From Frankia casuarinae (GTDB taxonomy: Bacteria > Actinomycetota > Actinomycetes > Frankiales > Frankiaceae), in contig NC_007777.1 of assembly GCF_000013345.1 (NCBI RefSeq), positions 3,906,001-3,970,000 on the forward strand: DNA of 64,000 nucleotides. Reading direction: 5' to 3'. Both the position numbers and the translations under genes were made by a program. The notes below the pieces were generated by a model, which did not search any database, was not told the origin of the DNA, and was given only the letters and a program-made list of their open reading frames with translations. Below are positions 52,801 to 60,251 of the stretch, piece by piece (position 1 is the stretch's first letter; each line of letters starts with the position of its first letter).

Positions 52801-54367
52801 GATCGGCGGCCCAGGCGGCCACCCGTCGTACCACGGCACGGCGGTCGAACGTCGAGTCGTGCTCGGTCAATCCGGCCGGGCCGGTCAGCAGGTCGCACAA
52901 CCCGGCCAGGTCCTCACCGTCGACCGGGGCCCGGTTCCGGGAGGCGGGTGCGGCAAGGGCGCGGACCCGCTGCGGCGTCCATCCGGCGGCCGTCAGCCGT
53001 TCGTGTTGGATGCGGCGGACCTGCGCGTCAGCGAGGACCTTCTTCGCCGCCCGGGAACCGCGCTGCGCCGCCGCCTCGGTCACCCCACCCGGCGTCAACC
53101 CGTCGGCGACGAGCTGGGCGTACTCGGCCTGGACCTCCCCATGCCGGGTGGAGAACGCCGCCAGCAGCTGCGCGGGGAAGGCGGCGAGTTCAGCCACCCC
53201 GTTACGCACCGGCCCCCAGGCCAGTCCGCGCCGCCGGGACAGCTCATGGCGCAGCGCCGCCGCCCCCACATAGCCAGCGGTCTTCACGTGGGAGAGGAAC
53301 ACCTCCCCGTCCAACGCCCGCCAGTCCACCCGCCCCCGGCCCTGCTCATCGGCCACCGGCCGGCCTTGCTCATCCAGATCGGGGACGGCGGTCGCGTTCA
53401 CCACGATGGAATGCACATGCAGATGGGCCTCGTCGCTCCGCGACACCTCATGCGGGTACGACACCGCCGCCACCCCCACCCCCGGACGGTTCCGGCCGGC
53501 AACGGTGCCCACCGTCGCATGCCGTTCCAGATAGCCGAGCACCGCCTCCACACCGGCGTCCATCGCCGCGGCCACATCCCGGCGAATCTCCTCATCCCCG
53601 AACGCCCACAGCAACGACACCGACTTCGGCGCCGAACACGTCACGTCATAGCCCAACACCACCGCCGGCGGCACCCGCGCGGCACAGAACCGATCCACCT
53701 CCGTCGCACTCACCAGCCACCGGCCCGTCCCCGCCTCCCGCACCGCCGCCAACCACGGACCCCGCCCCTCCCCCACCCCGTTGTCCACCGCCCGGCCCTC
53801 ATCCCCCGGCACGCTGCCCGCCGAGGGGCCACGTCGCATCCCGGCCGCGCCTGTCCGCTCGTGCACCGCCCGATCGGCACCCTGCGCCGACCCGCCGGCA
53901 TCGGCATCGCCACCGCGGGAGGCTGAGCGCTCCGCGGTGGCCATGGCCGCGGTGCGTACCGCCAGCGCACGCAGATAGGCCGCGCTCACCCCCGCCCGCC
54001 GCGCCGCCTGGGCCAACGTCAACAACCCCCCGCCCGGCCCGGCCGAACGCTGCCCCTCCACGGGCGGCGATGCCCGACCCGCCGACCCCAATGCCGTCAG
54101 CAACGGCCTCCCCGTCACCGCGTGCTCCCCGCGCAGCAGCCGCTCCAACGCCTCCCCCGCCACCGGCCGGCCCGCGTCCAACCCGACCAGATACGCCGCC
54201 GACCCGCGCGCCCACCCGGGCACCAACCCCTCGCCGTAGTACCGGCGCAACGGCGCCACCGCCCCCGGCTGCCCACCCTCCACGTAGGCCACCACCGCCC
54301 GCGCCGCCCGAGCAACCGTCTCCCCATCCCGGGCCCGCAACGTCAATACCTTCACCGTAGCGATCAT
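49805..54367 (-). CDS. MobF/TrwC-type relaxase with superfamily 1 helicase domain (1520 aa)
   Basis: The N-terminal part has the relaxase pattern: VVLGYDVTCSAPKSVSLLWA, then the histidine triad HLHVHSIVVN near residue 315, followed by VDWRALDGEVFLSHVK. The central part is a RecD/TraI-like helicase with Walker A VVGPAGSGKT near residue 660, Walker B VVIVDEATQVS near 730, and later motifs (LTHRFTDGRTGGLGYAYAIT, AKAEGSSL). The C-terminal 400 residues are Ala/Arg-rich. Such proteins nick at oriT and unwind the strand for transfer. The ATG at 54367 starts MIATVKVLTLRARDG; upstream frame is Gly-rich noise. The catalytic Tyr was not pinned down. It lies beside a candidate oriT region (54368-54903). 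Confidence 0.93.
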   Translation of the reverse strand: MIATVKVLTLRARDGETVARAARAVVAYVEGGQPGAVAPLRRYYGEGLVPGWARGSAAYLVGLDAGRPVAGEALERLLRGEHAVTGRPLLTALGSAGRASPPVEGQRSAGPGGGLLTLAQAARRAGVSAAYLRALAVRTAAMATAERSASRGGDADAGGSAQGADRAVHERTGAAGMRRGPSAGSVPGDEGRAVDNGVGEGRGPWLAAVREAGTGRWLVSATEVDRFCAARVPPAVVLGYDVTCSAPKSVSLLWAFGDEEIRRDVAAAMDAGVEAVLGYLERHATVGTVAGRNRPGVGVAAVSYPHEVSRSDEAHLHVHSIVVNATAVPDLDEQGRPVADEQGRGRVDWRALDGEVFLSHVKTAGYVGAAALRHELSRRRGLAWGPVRNGVAELAAFPAQLLAAFSTRHGEVQAEYAQLVADGLTPGGVTEAAAQRGSRAAKKVLADAQVRRIQHERLTAAGWTPQRVRALAAPASRNRAPVDGEDLAGLCDLLTGPAGLTEHDSTFDRRAVVRRVAAWAADRLPADEVDRLTDQVLADRRIVLLGHSAARARQQPEPVYTTQELLEVEDTLLALCRQGRVEAGAQPRILVDPATLEAHLAAAQQRPSSDGPGGVGGEDGGGQGNGGQGSGGPSGPALSAEQITLVRRLLTSGDLVRPVVGPAGSGKTEAMRLLTRIVHAGGGQVFAAAHGGRQTEELTGRIGVAGRVVSGWLTLLDHTEDPGRVWPAGSVVIVDEATQVSTRDAARLARYASRTGTVLILLGDPAQLGAVGAGGWYAHLVASTPDVPALGSLHRQTGAALAPVRAALGALRAEGGASARKALELLAADGRIRLFDSREALLAQVVNDWYTERTAPHPRGATDPDSATDPGSVDGAGSTEGDGWTAAGPGRRRSGGTVRPRPAAALHMMAERTRDVEILARAARDRLAADGTLTGPVLTVAGRDFQAGDEVITLTQTGHTLIPAGKPASAYIRTGTLGRVTAVHLDPDHPDRQALTVRFPRKGSVRVPWEYLTHRFTDGRTGGLGYAYAITAAKAEGSSLPTARAVAPDDTSRAGLYVMLSRARTDLAAYVIRRADLEADLDEEDWLPVLRDPTGPLERFADHLAQSRTERLASEYDPLAHAAHRLRRTHTLAGLARLPAPPPSGGAHRAAGAPPAPPAPPAVLRRAELAAEAALRTAAVANPPADLVARIGPRPAAAGADRALWDRAVGALAVHHARYRPAVPPHDPGPPLSSGEPAGTLRARWMLHHDQATRLARTWADVLPRRARARFHSRAEQIPRARAIAGLHALLDNGHQPADLLVALTREDQSSVRTGAAVLDHRVTDLCQQQGLHPTDYLLPPPRPARDEWNELVGLLDTCEIHHLARHPTAQLAAERRHLRDAQGATVPRARPHGEGSRASTVEARTGRQDRLRLIEEALDRQIAHAVFRAGIDPADYLTGLLGARSSAGLDATGWDSRVEAVEGFRHRDLGLPYGTPATTDGETDPLRRAVGDRPTDPALAEGYRGIRALIREHTPTLDL

Positions 54368-54903
54368 GCCTCGCCCCCCACACCCCGCAGCCGACATCCC
54401 GGCGAAGCCGCCACACCCGGACCGCGGCGACGCTTCGACCCCGCCCCCCAGGAACACACCCGGCCGGACGTCCCACCATCCCCGCCGAGAACATCGCCAA
54501 GGACCTCGTCGAACACCTCACCGAGGACCTCGCCCGATACCTCCCCCGCGCCCATTGCCCCGCCAAGGAACACCACCACCGCGACAGGCAGGTCGCATGG
54601 CGTCGCCCGACGACCCCGAGGAACACACCCGACCCGGCCCCTCACGCCTCACCGGCACGGATAAACAACAAAAAAGAAGCCCGGAGAGAGGAATAGTCCC
54701 ACCGCCCGAAAACCACCGGCATATCTTGAGAGGATTCAACCAGCCAGAAAAACGATTATCCCGACCCGACCAAAACCGCAAAGAAACATATCAGCCAAGA
54801 GAGAAAAATATCGGTGCGCCGCAGCCACAATACCCTCAGAAACAGTAGAATATGAGGTGCTGCAAGGGGGCATCATCAATCCACCACCCAGCAGGGACGG
54901 ACC
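54368..54903. other. Non-coding region beside the relaxase; AT-rich core; candidate oriT
   Basis: No gene is supported. The stretch 54650-54860 is clearly richer in A+T than its surroundings, with A-runs such as AACAACAAAAAAGAAG. The sequence GGAACACACCCG occurs twice (near 54450 and 54620). The region lies between the divergently transcribed relaxase and DUF2786 genes, the usual place for oriT or a shared promoter region. No nic-site consensus was confirmed. Confidence 0.5.
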
Positions 54904-55641
54904 ATGCAACCAGACGTCGCACTCGACAAAATCCGCAAACTCCTCGCGATGGCGGAAGCGGACGGCATCAGCGAGCAGGCCCGCGAAAGCTACAACCTGA
55001 AAGCCACCGAGCTCATCGCCCGCTACGGCATCGACCAGGCCCGCCTCGACGCCCGACAGAACCGCCCCGCCACCCCCAGCGATATCCGCCTCGACATGGA
55101 CCCGCCCTACGCCCGCGACAAGCTCAACCTGCTGTCCTCCATCGCTGTCCCCCTCGGCTGCCAGATCGTCTCCCACACCCGCCGCGACCCCGACCGGCTC
55201 CGCCAGCAGGCCCACCTGTTCGGGATGACCGCCGACCTCGACCGCGCCCAGATCCTCTACACCTCCCTGCTCGTCCAGTCCTCCTACGGCATCACCGCCG
55301 CCCGCATCCCCACCGGGGAAAACCCGCGCGCCTTCCGCCGCTCCTGGCTCGCCGGCTTCGCCGTCGCCGTCTACAAACGGCTCACTGCCGCCGAAGCCGC
55401 CGCGAAAGCCCGCGCCCTGCGCGAAGACACCACCAGCACCGGACCGTCGACCGCCCTCGTCCTCGCCGACCGCGCCACCCTCGTCCAACGCCACCTCACC
55501 CACACCTACCCCCGGCTGCGCAAGGGACGAGCCCGCCAGCTCTCCGGCTCCGGCGGCCGCGACGGCTACCACGCCGGCGAACGCGCCGACCTCGGCGGCA
55601 CCCGCCTGACCCCCACCCAGCGGCCCGCTCTCGGCAGCTAA
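54904..55641 (+). CDS. DUF2786-domain protein (245 aa)
   Basis: The N-terminus ALDKIRKLLAMAEADGISEQ then ARESYNLKATELIARYGIDQ matches the DUF2786 domain, a short helical domain found in many actinobacterial plasmid and phage proteins. The next part has LNLLSSIAVPLGCQIVSHTR and HLFGMTADLDRAQILYTSLL. The C-terminus has LSGSGGRDGYHAGERADLGG. The function is unknown for the family. The ATG at 54904 is used, with a weak purine-rich site upstream. It is divergent from the relaxase gene, beyond the AT-rich region. Confidence 0.82.
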   Translation: MQPDVALDKIRKLLAMAEADGISEQARESYNLKATELIARYGIDQARLDARQNRPATPSDIRLDMDPPYARDKLNLLSSIAVPLGCQIVSHTRRDPDRLRQQAHLFGMTADLDRAQILYTSLLVQSSYGITAARIPTGENPRAFRRSWLAGFAVAVYKRLTAAEAAAKARALREDTTSTGPSTALVLADRATLVQRHLTHTYPRLRKGRARQLSGSGGRDGYHAGERADLGGTRLTPTQRPALGS

Positions 55642-55962
55642 CCCCACCGCACCCCGCGCCAGGCCGGCGCCGCCACCCAGCGGCGCCGGCCCTTCACCAT
55701 GCCCGCAGCTATTCCGGTACGCCCCGTGCCGTCTGTTCTGCCGGCGTCCTTCCCTTCCAGGCTACGATCGACTCCGACAAAGATCAGACAATGATTCCGG
55801 GAGAATCCAGCCCCAGAGCAACCCGCCCGAGACCACGACCAGAAAATCGGCAGGACGCGGCACACAAATGCGCCCCCGAAGCCCCACTCCCCCCGGGGAA
55901 AACAACCCGCCGGACGATGGACAGAACGGCACCCGGCGTCACCCACCTCCGACGGCACATAT

Positions 55963-55987
55963 GGAGCTTGCGCTACGCGCAAGCTCC
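55963..55987. terminator. Perfect 10-bp hairpin with 5-nt loop
   Basis: GGAGCTTGCG, loop CTACG, then CGCAAGCTCC. The stem is perfect. No T-run follows, so it may be a terminator of the actinobacterial type between convergent genes, or a recombination or binding site. Confidence 0.6.
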
Positions 55988-56031
55988 CAGGACCCATGAG
56001 GCCGCCCATCGAACCAGGGGCGAGAGGCTCC

Positions 56032-56046
56032 GGGCACGCCGTGCCC
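56032..56046. repeat. 15-bp palindrome (GGGCACG-C-CGTGCCC)
   Basis: A perfect inverted repeat with a one-base centre, 45 bp beyond the larger hairpin. It could be a protein-binding site. Confidence 0.55.
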
Positions 56047-56177
56047 TGGTAGAGAATTCTCCGGGGTGGCGTCGAGGGAAAGGAACCTGACCCTGGGTGA
56101 GTTCAGCGACTGGGATATCGGCATTGCCGAGCGTCGCAGGCGTCGGCTACGGCGGCGAGGCCCTTCCTGGCGGAGTT

Positions 56178-56375
56178 CTACTGGCCGTCGAGCGCACCGG
56201 GGCGGTGCTGCCGTAACCATGCCTCGACCTCAGGGCGCCGCCAGGCCCGGAAGTTCGGTCGCGCGATAACGGGCGTCGGGAAGTCGGACGCCTTCGAGAT
56301 CATCTTGTTGACGGCGGTCTGGGAGATCCCAAGCAACGACGCGATGTCACTGCTCGTCATGGTCTCATCCGCCAC
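56178..56375 (-). CDS. Small excisionase/AlpA-like HTH protein (65 aa)
   Basis: The sequence contains MTSSDIASLLGISQTAVNKM then SKASDFPTPVIARPNFRAWR and PEVEAWLRQHRPG, the usual layout of small HTH proteins of the excisionase/AlpA kind. The start is a GTG at 56375; an ATG at 56360 is an alternative. The gene is divergent from the small gene at 56523, and the two palindromic boxes lie in the gap between them. Such proteins often control element excision or transfer genes. Confidence 0.72.
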   Translation of the reverse strand: MADETMTSSDIASLLGISQTAVNKMISKASDFPTPVIARPNFRAWRRPEVEAWLRQHRPGALDGQ

Positions 56376-56392
56376 GGATCAACACTAGCTAG

Positions 56393-56440
56393 TTGCAGCG
56401 CTACAACCTCAGGGCGCATACTTTGATTGCAGCGCTACAA
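56393..56440. promoter_or_regulatory. Two identical 14-bp near-palindromic operator boxes
   Basis: TTGCAGCGCTACAA occurs at 56393-56406 and again at 56427-56440. Each is a near-perfect palindrome (TTG-YAGCGCTR-CAA). The start-to-start distance is 34 bp, about three helical turns, so two dimers would bind on the same face. The boxes lie between divergent small genes, which fits a repressor-controlled region. Confidence 0.75.
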
Positions 56441-56522
56441 CCCGTTGCGCCGAGAGGCGACTCCGCCCCGTGCCGACGATCGAGGCGGGACACCCGCGAC
56501 CGATCCGCAAGGAGGCCGCAGT

Positions 56523-56765
56523 ATGACCACCGTTCGACCATCCGAGCCACCCCCCAGTCCACAGCACGCGTCGGAGTTCGTCACGGTGACCCGCATCGTG
56601 CACCCGCCGGCGGTCGACATCGGGCTGTCCGTCTCGCCCGAGGCGACAGTCGAACAGGTAGCCGCCGCCCTCGCGTCCATGCCGGCCAGTGCCGTCTTCG
56701 CCGAGCACTTCGGCGACGTCGACGTCACCTTGGTCTTCCGCGAGACAGCATCCTCGGGCGACTGA
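56523..56765 (+). CDS. Small hypothetical protein (80 aa)
   Basis: The ATG at 56523 is preceded by AAGGAGGCCGC, a very strong ribosome-binding site. The protein has VTVTRIVHPPAVDIGLSVSP followed by ATVEQVAAALASMPASAVFA and DVDVTLVFRETAS, suggesting a compact alpha/beta fold. There is no signal peptide and no cysteine. I do not recognise the family. Its tight control region (two operator boxes) and position just upstream of the cas operon make it worth a closer look. Confidence 0.65.
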   Translation: MTTVRPSEPPPSPQHASEFVTVTRIVHPPAVDIGLSVSPEATVEQVAAALASMPASAVFAEHFGDVDVTLVFRETASSGD

Positions 56766-57333
56766 TCCGCCTTGGAGAGGGCGTCCGCCCGGGGGCGGGC
56801 GCTCAACGCTGCGCGGCGACGTCCTGCGCCGCGCCTTCACTCCGTTGTGATCCTCGCCGGGGACGGGCCCGTGCGGAAATCGGCGTTAGGGAGAACCGTT
56901 CTGCCTCGCGGCCAGGCCGCGAAGGTCGTCCGTTTCGTGGACGAACGCGGCGGTGAAGATGCGGGTCTGCGATGTCGAGGAAGCCGTGGTCGGGATCGTC
57001 GGCCAAGATCCGCTCTCCCCAGCTGATGGGTCGGCTCCCGCTCCAGCGAGTCGGTGGGGTACTCGCAAGGTTGGCTCAAGGTTCCGAGCTCTGCATGGTC
57101 GTGCTGGAGTGCCCTTCGAGTAGCAGCTTCCGGCATGTTTACATGATCGCTTCGTTCGTCGGCGGGACCATGGTCCTGAGCCGGATGGGTCGGGAAGCCG
57201 ATGGTTGGGAGATGGCATCGACCCCCGGCCGGAAACTGTCGGACCCATCCGCTTGAATGATCCTCGGACGAGGTTGCGTCGCTAATCGGCCACGGGGGGT
57301 GGCTCGACGCGGACTCGAGAGCGGGGTTCAGCG
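56766..57333. other. Intergenic region upstream of cas3
   Basis: No gene is convincingly supported. Short frames on both strands (for example 56972-57256 plus, 56803-57006 minus) lack recognisable motifs and good starts. The region should hold the cas promoter. No CRISPR repeats were found. Confidence 0.5.
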
Positions 57334-59589
57334 ATGTGGGCACACAGTATGAACACGTCCGGCATGCGCCACCGACTTGTCGATCATCTTGAGGGCACCG
57401 CACTGCTCGCTGAGCGTTTCGCCGCGGTGTTCGGTGCCGGTGAGGTGGGCCGCTTCGCAGGATTGGCGCATGACGTGGGCAAGGCATCCTGTGCCTGGCA
57501 GGACGGTCTGTTGCGGGCGGAGGCGACGGGCGTCCGCGTAGGTGAAGATCATAAAACGTTGGGCGTTCTTCTCGCGGAGCGGCGTGGGGCCTTCCCGGTG
57601 CTCGGTTTGCCTTTGCATGGTCATCACGGCGGGCTGACCAATCCGTCCGAGGTACGCTCGATGATCAAAGATCGAAGCAAACCGCGAGATGTACAGGACC
57701 GGGCGGAGGCGGAGGCAGCGCTACGTCCGCTGCTTCCTGGGTTGTTCGACGGGCCGCCGGTGCGTCTCCCGGTCGGGTTCGATGAGCCGGGTACCAGCGA
57801 GATGCTGATGCGCTTCCTGTTCAGCGCGTTGGTCGACGCGGACGGGCTGGACACGGCGGCTCATCGGTCCGGTGGCCAGCCGCAGGTTGCGGCTCCCGCG
57901 GACATGGCGATGTTGTGGGATCGGTTCGTCGGTCGGCGTAAGGAGATGCTGGCTGGTCGGCCCCCCGCCCCGGCTGCGGACCGGTTGCGCGGTGAGGTGT
58001 ATGAAGCGTGCCTGGCCGCGGCGGCCGGTCCGACGGGAATCTACCGGCTGCCGGCGCCGACGGGATCGGGGAAGACGATCGCGGCGGCCGGGTTCGGCCT
58101 CCGGCATGCCCTCGAGCAGGGAAAGTCCAGGGTGATCGTCGCGGTGCCCTTCATCACGATCACTGAGCAGAACCATGCAGTGTACCGGCGTCTGTTGGAC
58201 CCGGTCGGGGCGGGCAAGGGCGCTCCGGTGGTGTTGGAGCATCACTCGAACGTCACTGTCGATGACGACGGTCCGGCGCAACGGTGGCGCAGGCTGGCGG
58301 CGGAGAACTGGGATGCGCCATTCGTCGTGACGACCACCGTGCAGCTGTTCGACTCGCTTTTCGGCCGCAAGCCGGCGGCAATGCGCAAGGTGCACCGTCT
58401 CGCCAACTCCGTGATCGTCCTGGATGAGGTGCAGGCGTTGCCGGCGCCGCTGCTTCTCCCGATCGTGGACGGGTTGCGGACGCTGACGGCGCGGTTCGGG
58501 ACGACGGTGTTACTGGCATCGGCGACACAGCCGGAGCTGTGGGCGCTGGATCCGTTGGAGTCGATCACGCCGATCGAGGTGATCTCCAATCCGGAATCCT
58601 TGTATAAGACGTCATGTCGGGTTCGGTACGAGTGGTGGCCCGATCCGAAACCGACGTTGGAGCAGGTCGCTGATCGGGTTGCCGATCCGGCGGCTGCCGG
58701 TGCAGACCAGTCGCTGACGATCGTGAATACGGTCGCGAATGCCCGCCAGATGCGGGACCTGGTTGCTGCCCGTGTACCGGCGACCACCCCGGTGCTGCAT
58801 CTGTCGACGGCAATGTGCCCGGCGCACCGTCGAGAGGTACTCGCGGAGGTGAAGGAACGGCTCACCGCGCGGCTACCCGTCCGGCTGGTGAGCACCCAGC
58901 TGATCGAGGCCGGCGTCGACCTGGATTTCCCAGTGGTGTTCCGGGCGATGGCCCCGGCGGACTCGTTGCAGCAGGCCGCGGGCAGGGCGAACCGGGAGGG
59001 GCATCTCGGCCCGAAAGGCGGCTTGGTGGTCGTATTCGACCCGGCCGATGGCGGCCGTCCACGCTCCTACGACCTTCCCGTCGGCATCACCGCCCGGTAC
59101 ATCGGACTGGGCCGCGCCGACCCAGATGATCTCAAGGCACTACGCCTCTACTACCACAGCTACCTGCAAAATCCGCGGGTGTCAGGTAGGGATAGCAGGG
59201 GAGCGGCGGTGCAGATCAGCCGAGCGGCCCTCGACTTCCGCGCGGTAGCGGAAGGTCCGAAGCGCACAGGGGAAGACCCGAGACCGGACAGATCGAAGGC
59301 ATTCCGAATGATCGATGAGGACACCGTCCCGGTCGCCGTGCCTTACCAGGGTGAGGAGGAACGGGTCCGTCAGCTCGTCGAGCGGATTCGCATGGTCCCG
59401 CTTCCCGAGCCTCGCCTCTTCCGCGATCTTCAACCCTACTTGGTCATGATCCAACGCCGCACCCGGGACCGCGCCGACGTCGCCACGCTGTGCCAGCCCG
59501 TCTTCGGGGACCTCGTCGAATGGGCCGGCAGCTATGACAAAAACACCGGCATCGTTCTTGAACCGTCAGGAGAGGAGTTCATCGCATGA
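57334..59589 (+). CDS. cas3: CRISPR-associated Cas3 nuclease-helicase, type I-C (751 aa)
   Basis: The N-terminal HD nuclease shows RHRLVDHLEGTA and GLAHDVGKASCAW (HD pair). The helicase part has Walker A PTGSGKTIAAAGF, the DEVQ box IVLDEVQALPAP (the DEAD-box variant seen in this family), and the C-terminal motif IEAGVDLDFPVVFRAMAP then LQQAAGRANREG. Cas3 unwinds and degrades target DNA recruited by Cascade. The length is normal for I-C, and HD and helicase are in one chain. The ATG at 57334 is used. The stop overlaps the cas5 start (ATGA), and the whole set up to cas1 is one operon. Confidence 0.96.
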   Translation: MWAHSMNTSGMRHRLVDHLEGTALLAERFAAVFGAGEVGRFAGLAHDVGKASCAWQDGLLRAEATGVRVGEDHKTLGVLLAERRGAFPVLGLPLHGHHGGLTNPSEVRSMIKDRSKPRDVQDRAEAEAALRPLLPGLFDGPPVRLPVGFDEPGTSEMLMRFLFSALVDADGLDTAAHRSGGQPQVAAPADMAMLWDRFVGRRKEMLAGRPPAPAADRLRGEVYEACLAAAAGPTGIYRLPAPTGSGKTIAAAGFGLRHALEQGKSRVIVAVPFITITEQNHAVYRRLLDPVGAGKGAPVVLEHHSNVTVDDDGPAQRWRRLAAENWDAPFVVTTTVQLFDSLFGRKPAAMRKVHRLANSVIVLDEVQALPAPLLLPIVDGLRTLTARFGTTVLLASATQPELWALDPLESITPIEVISNPESLYKTSCRVRYEWWPDPKPTLEQVADRVADPAAAGADQSLTIVNTVANARQMRDLVAARVPATTPVLHLSTAMCPAHRREVLAEVKERLTARLPVRLVSTQLIEAGVDLDFPVVFRAMAPADSLQQAAGRANREGHLGPKGGLVVVFDPADGGRPRSYDLPVGITARYIGLGRADPDDLKALRLYYHSYLQNPRVSGRDSRGAAVQISRAALDFRAVAEGPKRTGEDPRPDRSKAFRMIDEDTVPVAVPYQGEEERVRQLVERIRMVPLPEPRLFRDLQPYLVMIQRRTRDRADVATLCQPVFGDLVEWAGSYDKNTGIVLEPSGEEFIA

Positions 59590-60251
59590 CCCTGACCCTG
59601 CCCCGTTCCCCCTCAGGGGACCCGCCGGTCGCCGTCCAGGTCTGGGCGGAAGGGGCGCTGTTCACCCGCCCGGAGTTCCGGGTCGAGCGGGTGAGTTACC
59701 CGGTGATGACGCCGACCGCTGCGGTCGGAGTGCTGGAGTCCATCTTCTGGAAGCCGGAGTTCCGCTGGGCTCCGGTGGCAATCGAGGTTCTCCGTCCGCT
59801 CCACCAGTTCACCCTCCGCCGGAACGAAACCTACGATCTGCCGCTTCTGTCGGACGCGGCAAGCGGAGTACGGCGGATCGACACGGTCGCTAACCGGGAC
59901 CAGCGCAGCGCCGTCTGCCTGAAAGATGTTGCCTACCGGATCCATGCGCATGTCGAACTCCAAGACCATGCGACGAAGGACGTTGCCGCCTACCGGGAGC
60001 AGTTCCGCCGTCGGGTGAGCCGTGGTGCTTGCTTCCAGCAGCCTTACCTCGGCGCACGGGAGTTCCCCGCCTCCTTCGCACCGCCCGACGGCACACCTGT
60101 GTGGAAGCAGGACGAGGACCTTGGCGTCATGCTGCACCGCATCCACCACGGCCCACCGGTGGCGTTCGACTGGTTCACCGCCCGCCTCGATGCCGGCGTC
60201 CTGTATGTCCCGCGGGCCGGTATCCGTGGTGACGTTCCGGCGGTGGCCTGA
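59586..60251 (+). CDS. cas5: Cas5c (catalytic crRNA-processing Cas5), 221 aa
   Basis: In type I-C, Cas5 cuts pre-crRNA in place of Cas6. The sequence fits: AVQVWAEGALFTRPEFRVER, VMTPTAAVGVLESIFWKPEF, CLKDVAYRIHAHVELQD and the C-terminal YLGAREFPASFAP ... DWFTARLDAGVLYVPRAGI. Residues of the type Tyr, Lys and His used for cleavage are present around KDVAYRIHAH. Length is typical (about 220 aa). Coupled to cas3 and, by TGATG, to cas8c. Confidence 0.95.
   Translation: MTLTLPRSPSGDPPVAVQVWAEGALFTRPEFRVERVSYPVMTPTAAVGVLESIFWKPEFRWAPVAIEVLRPLHQFTLRRNETYDLPLLSDAASGVRRIDTVANRDQRSAVCLKDVAYRIHAHVELQDHATKDVAAYREQFRRRVSRGACFQQPYLGAREFPASFAPPDGTPVWKQDEDLGVMLHRIHHGPPVAFDWFTARLDAGVLYVPRAGIRGDVPAVA

Larger units (their letters stand above)
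55642..56177. other. Intergenic region with two strong hairpins
   Basis: No gene is supported here. It contains the inverted repeats annotated at 55963-55987 and 56032-56046. The DUF2786 gene ends just upstream, and the small HTH gene ends at 56178 on the other strand. Confidence 0.5.

Noticed and set aside
56972-57256. 94-aa plus-strand frame upstream of cas3
   Set aside because: No good ribosome site, no recognisable motif, and overlapping equally open frames on the other strand.
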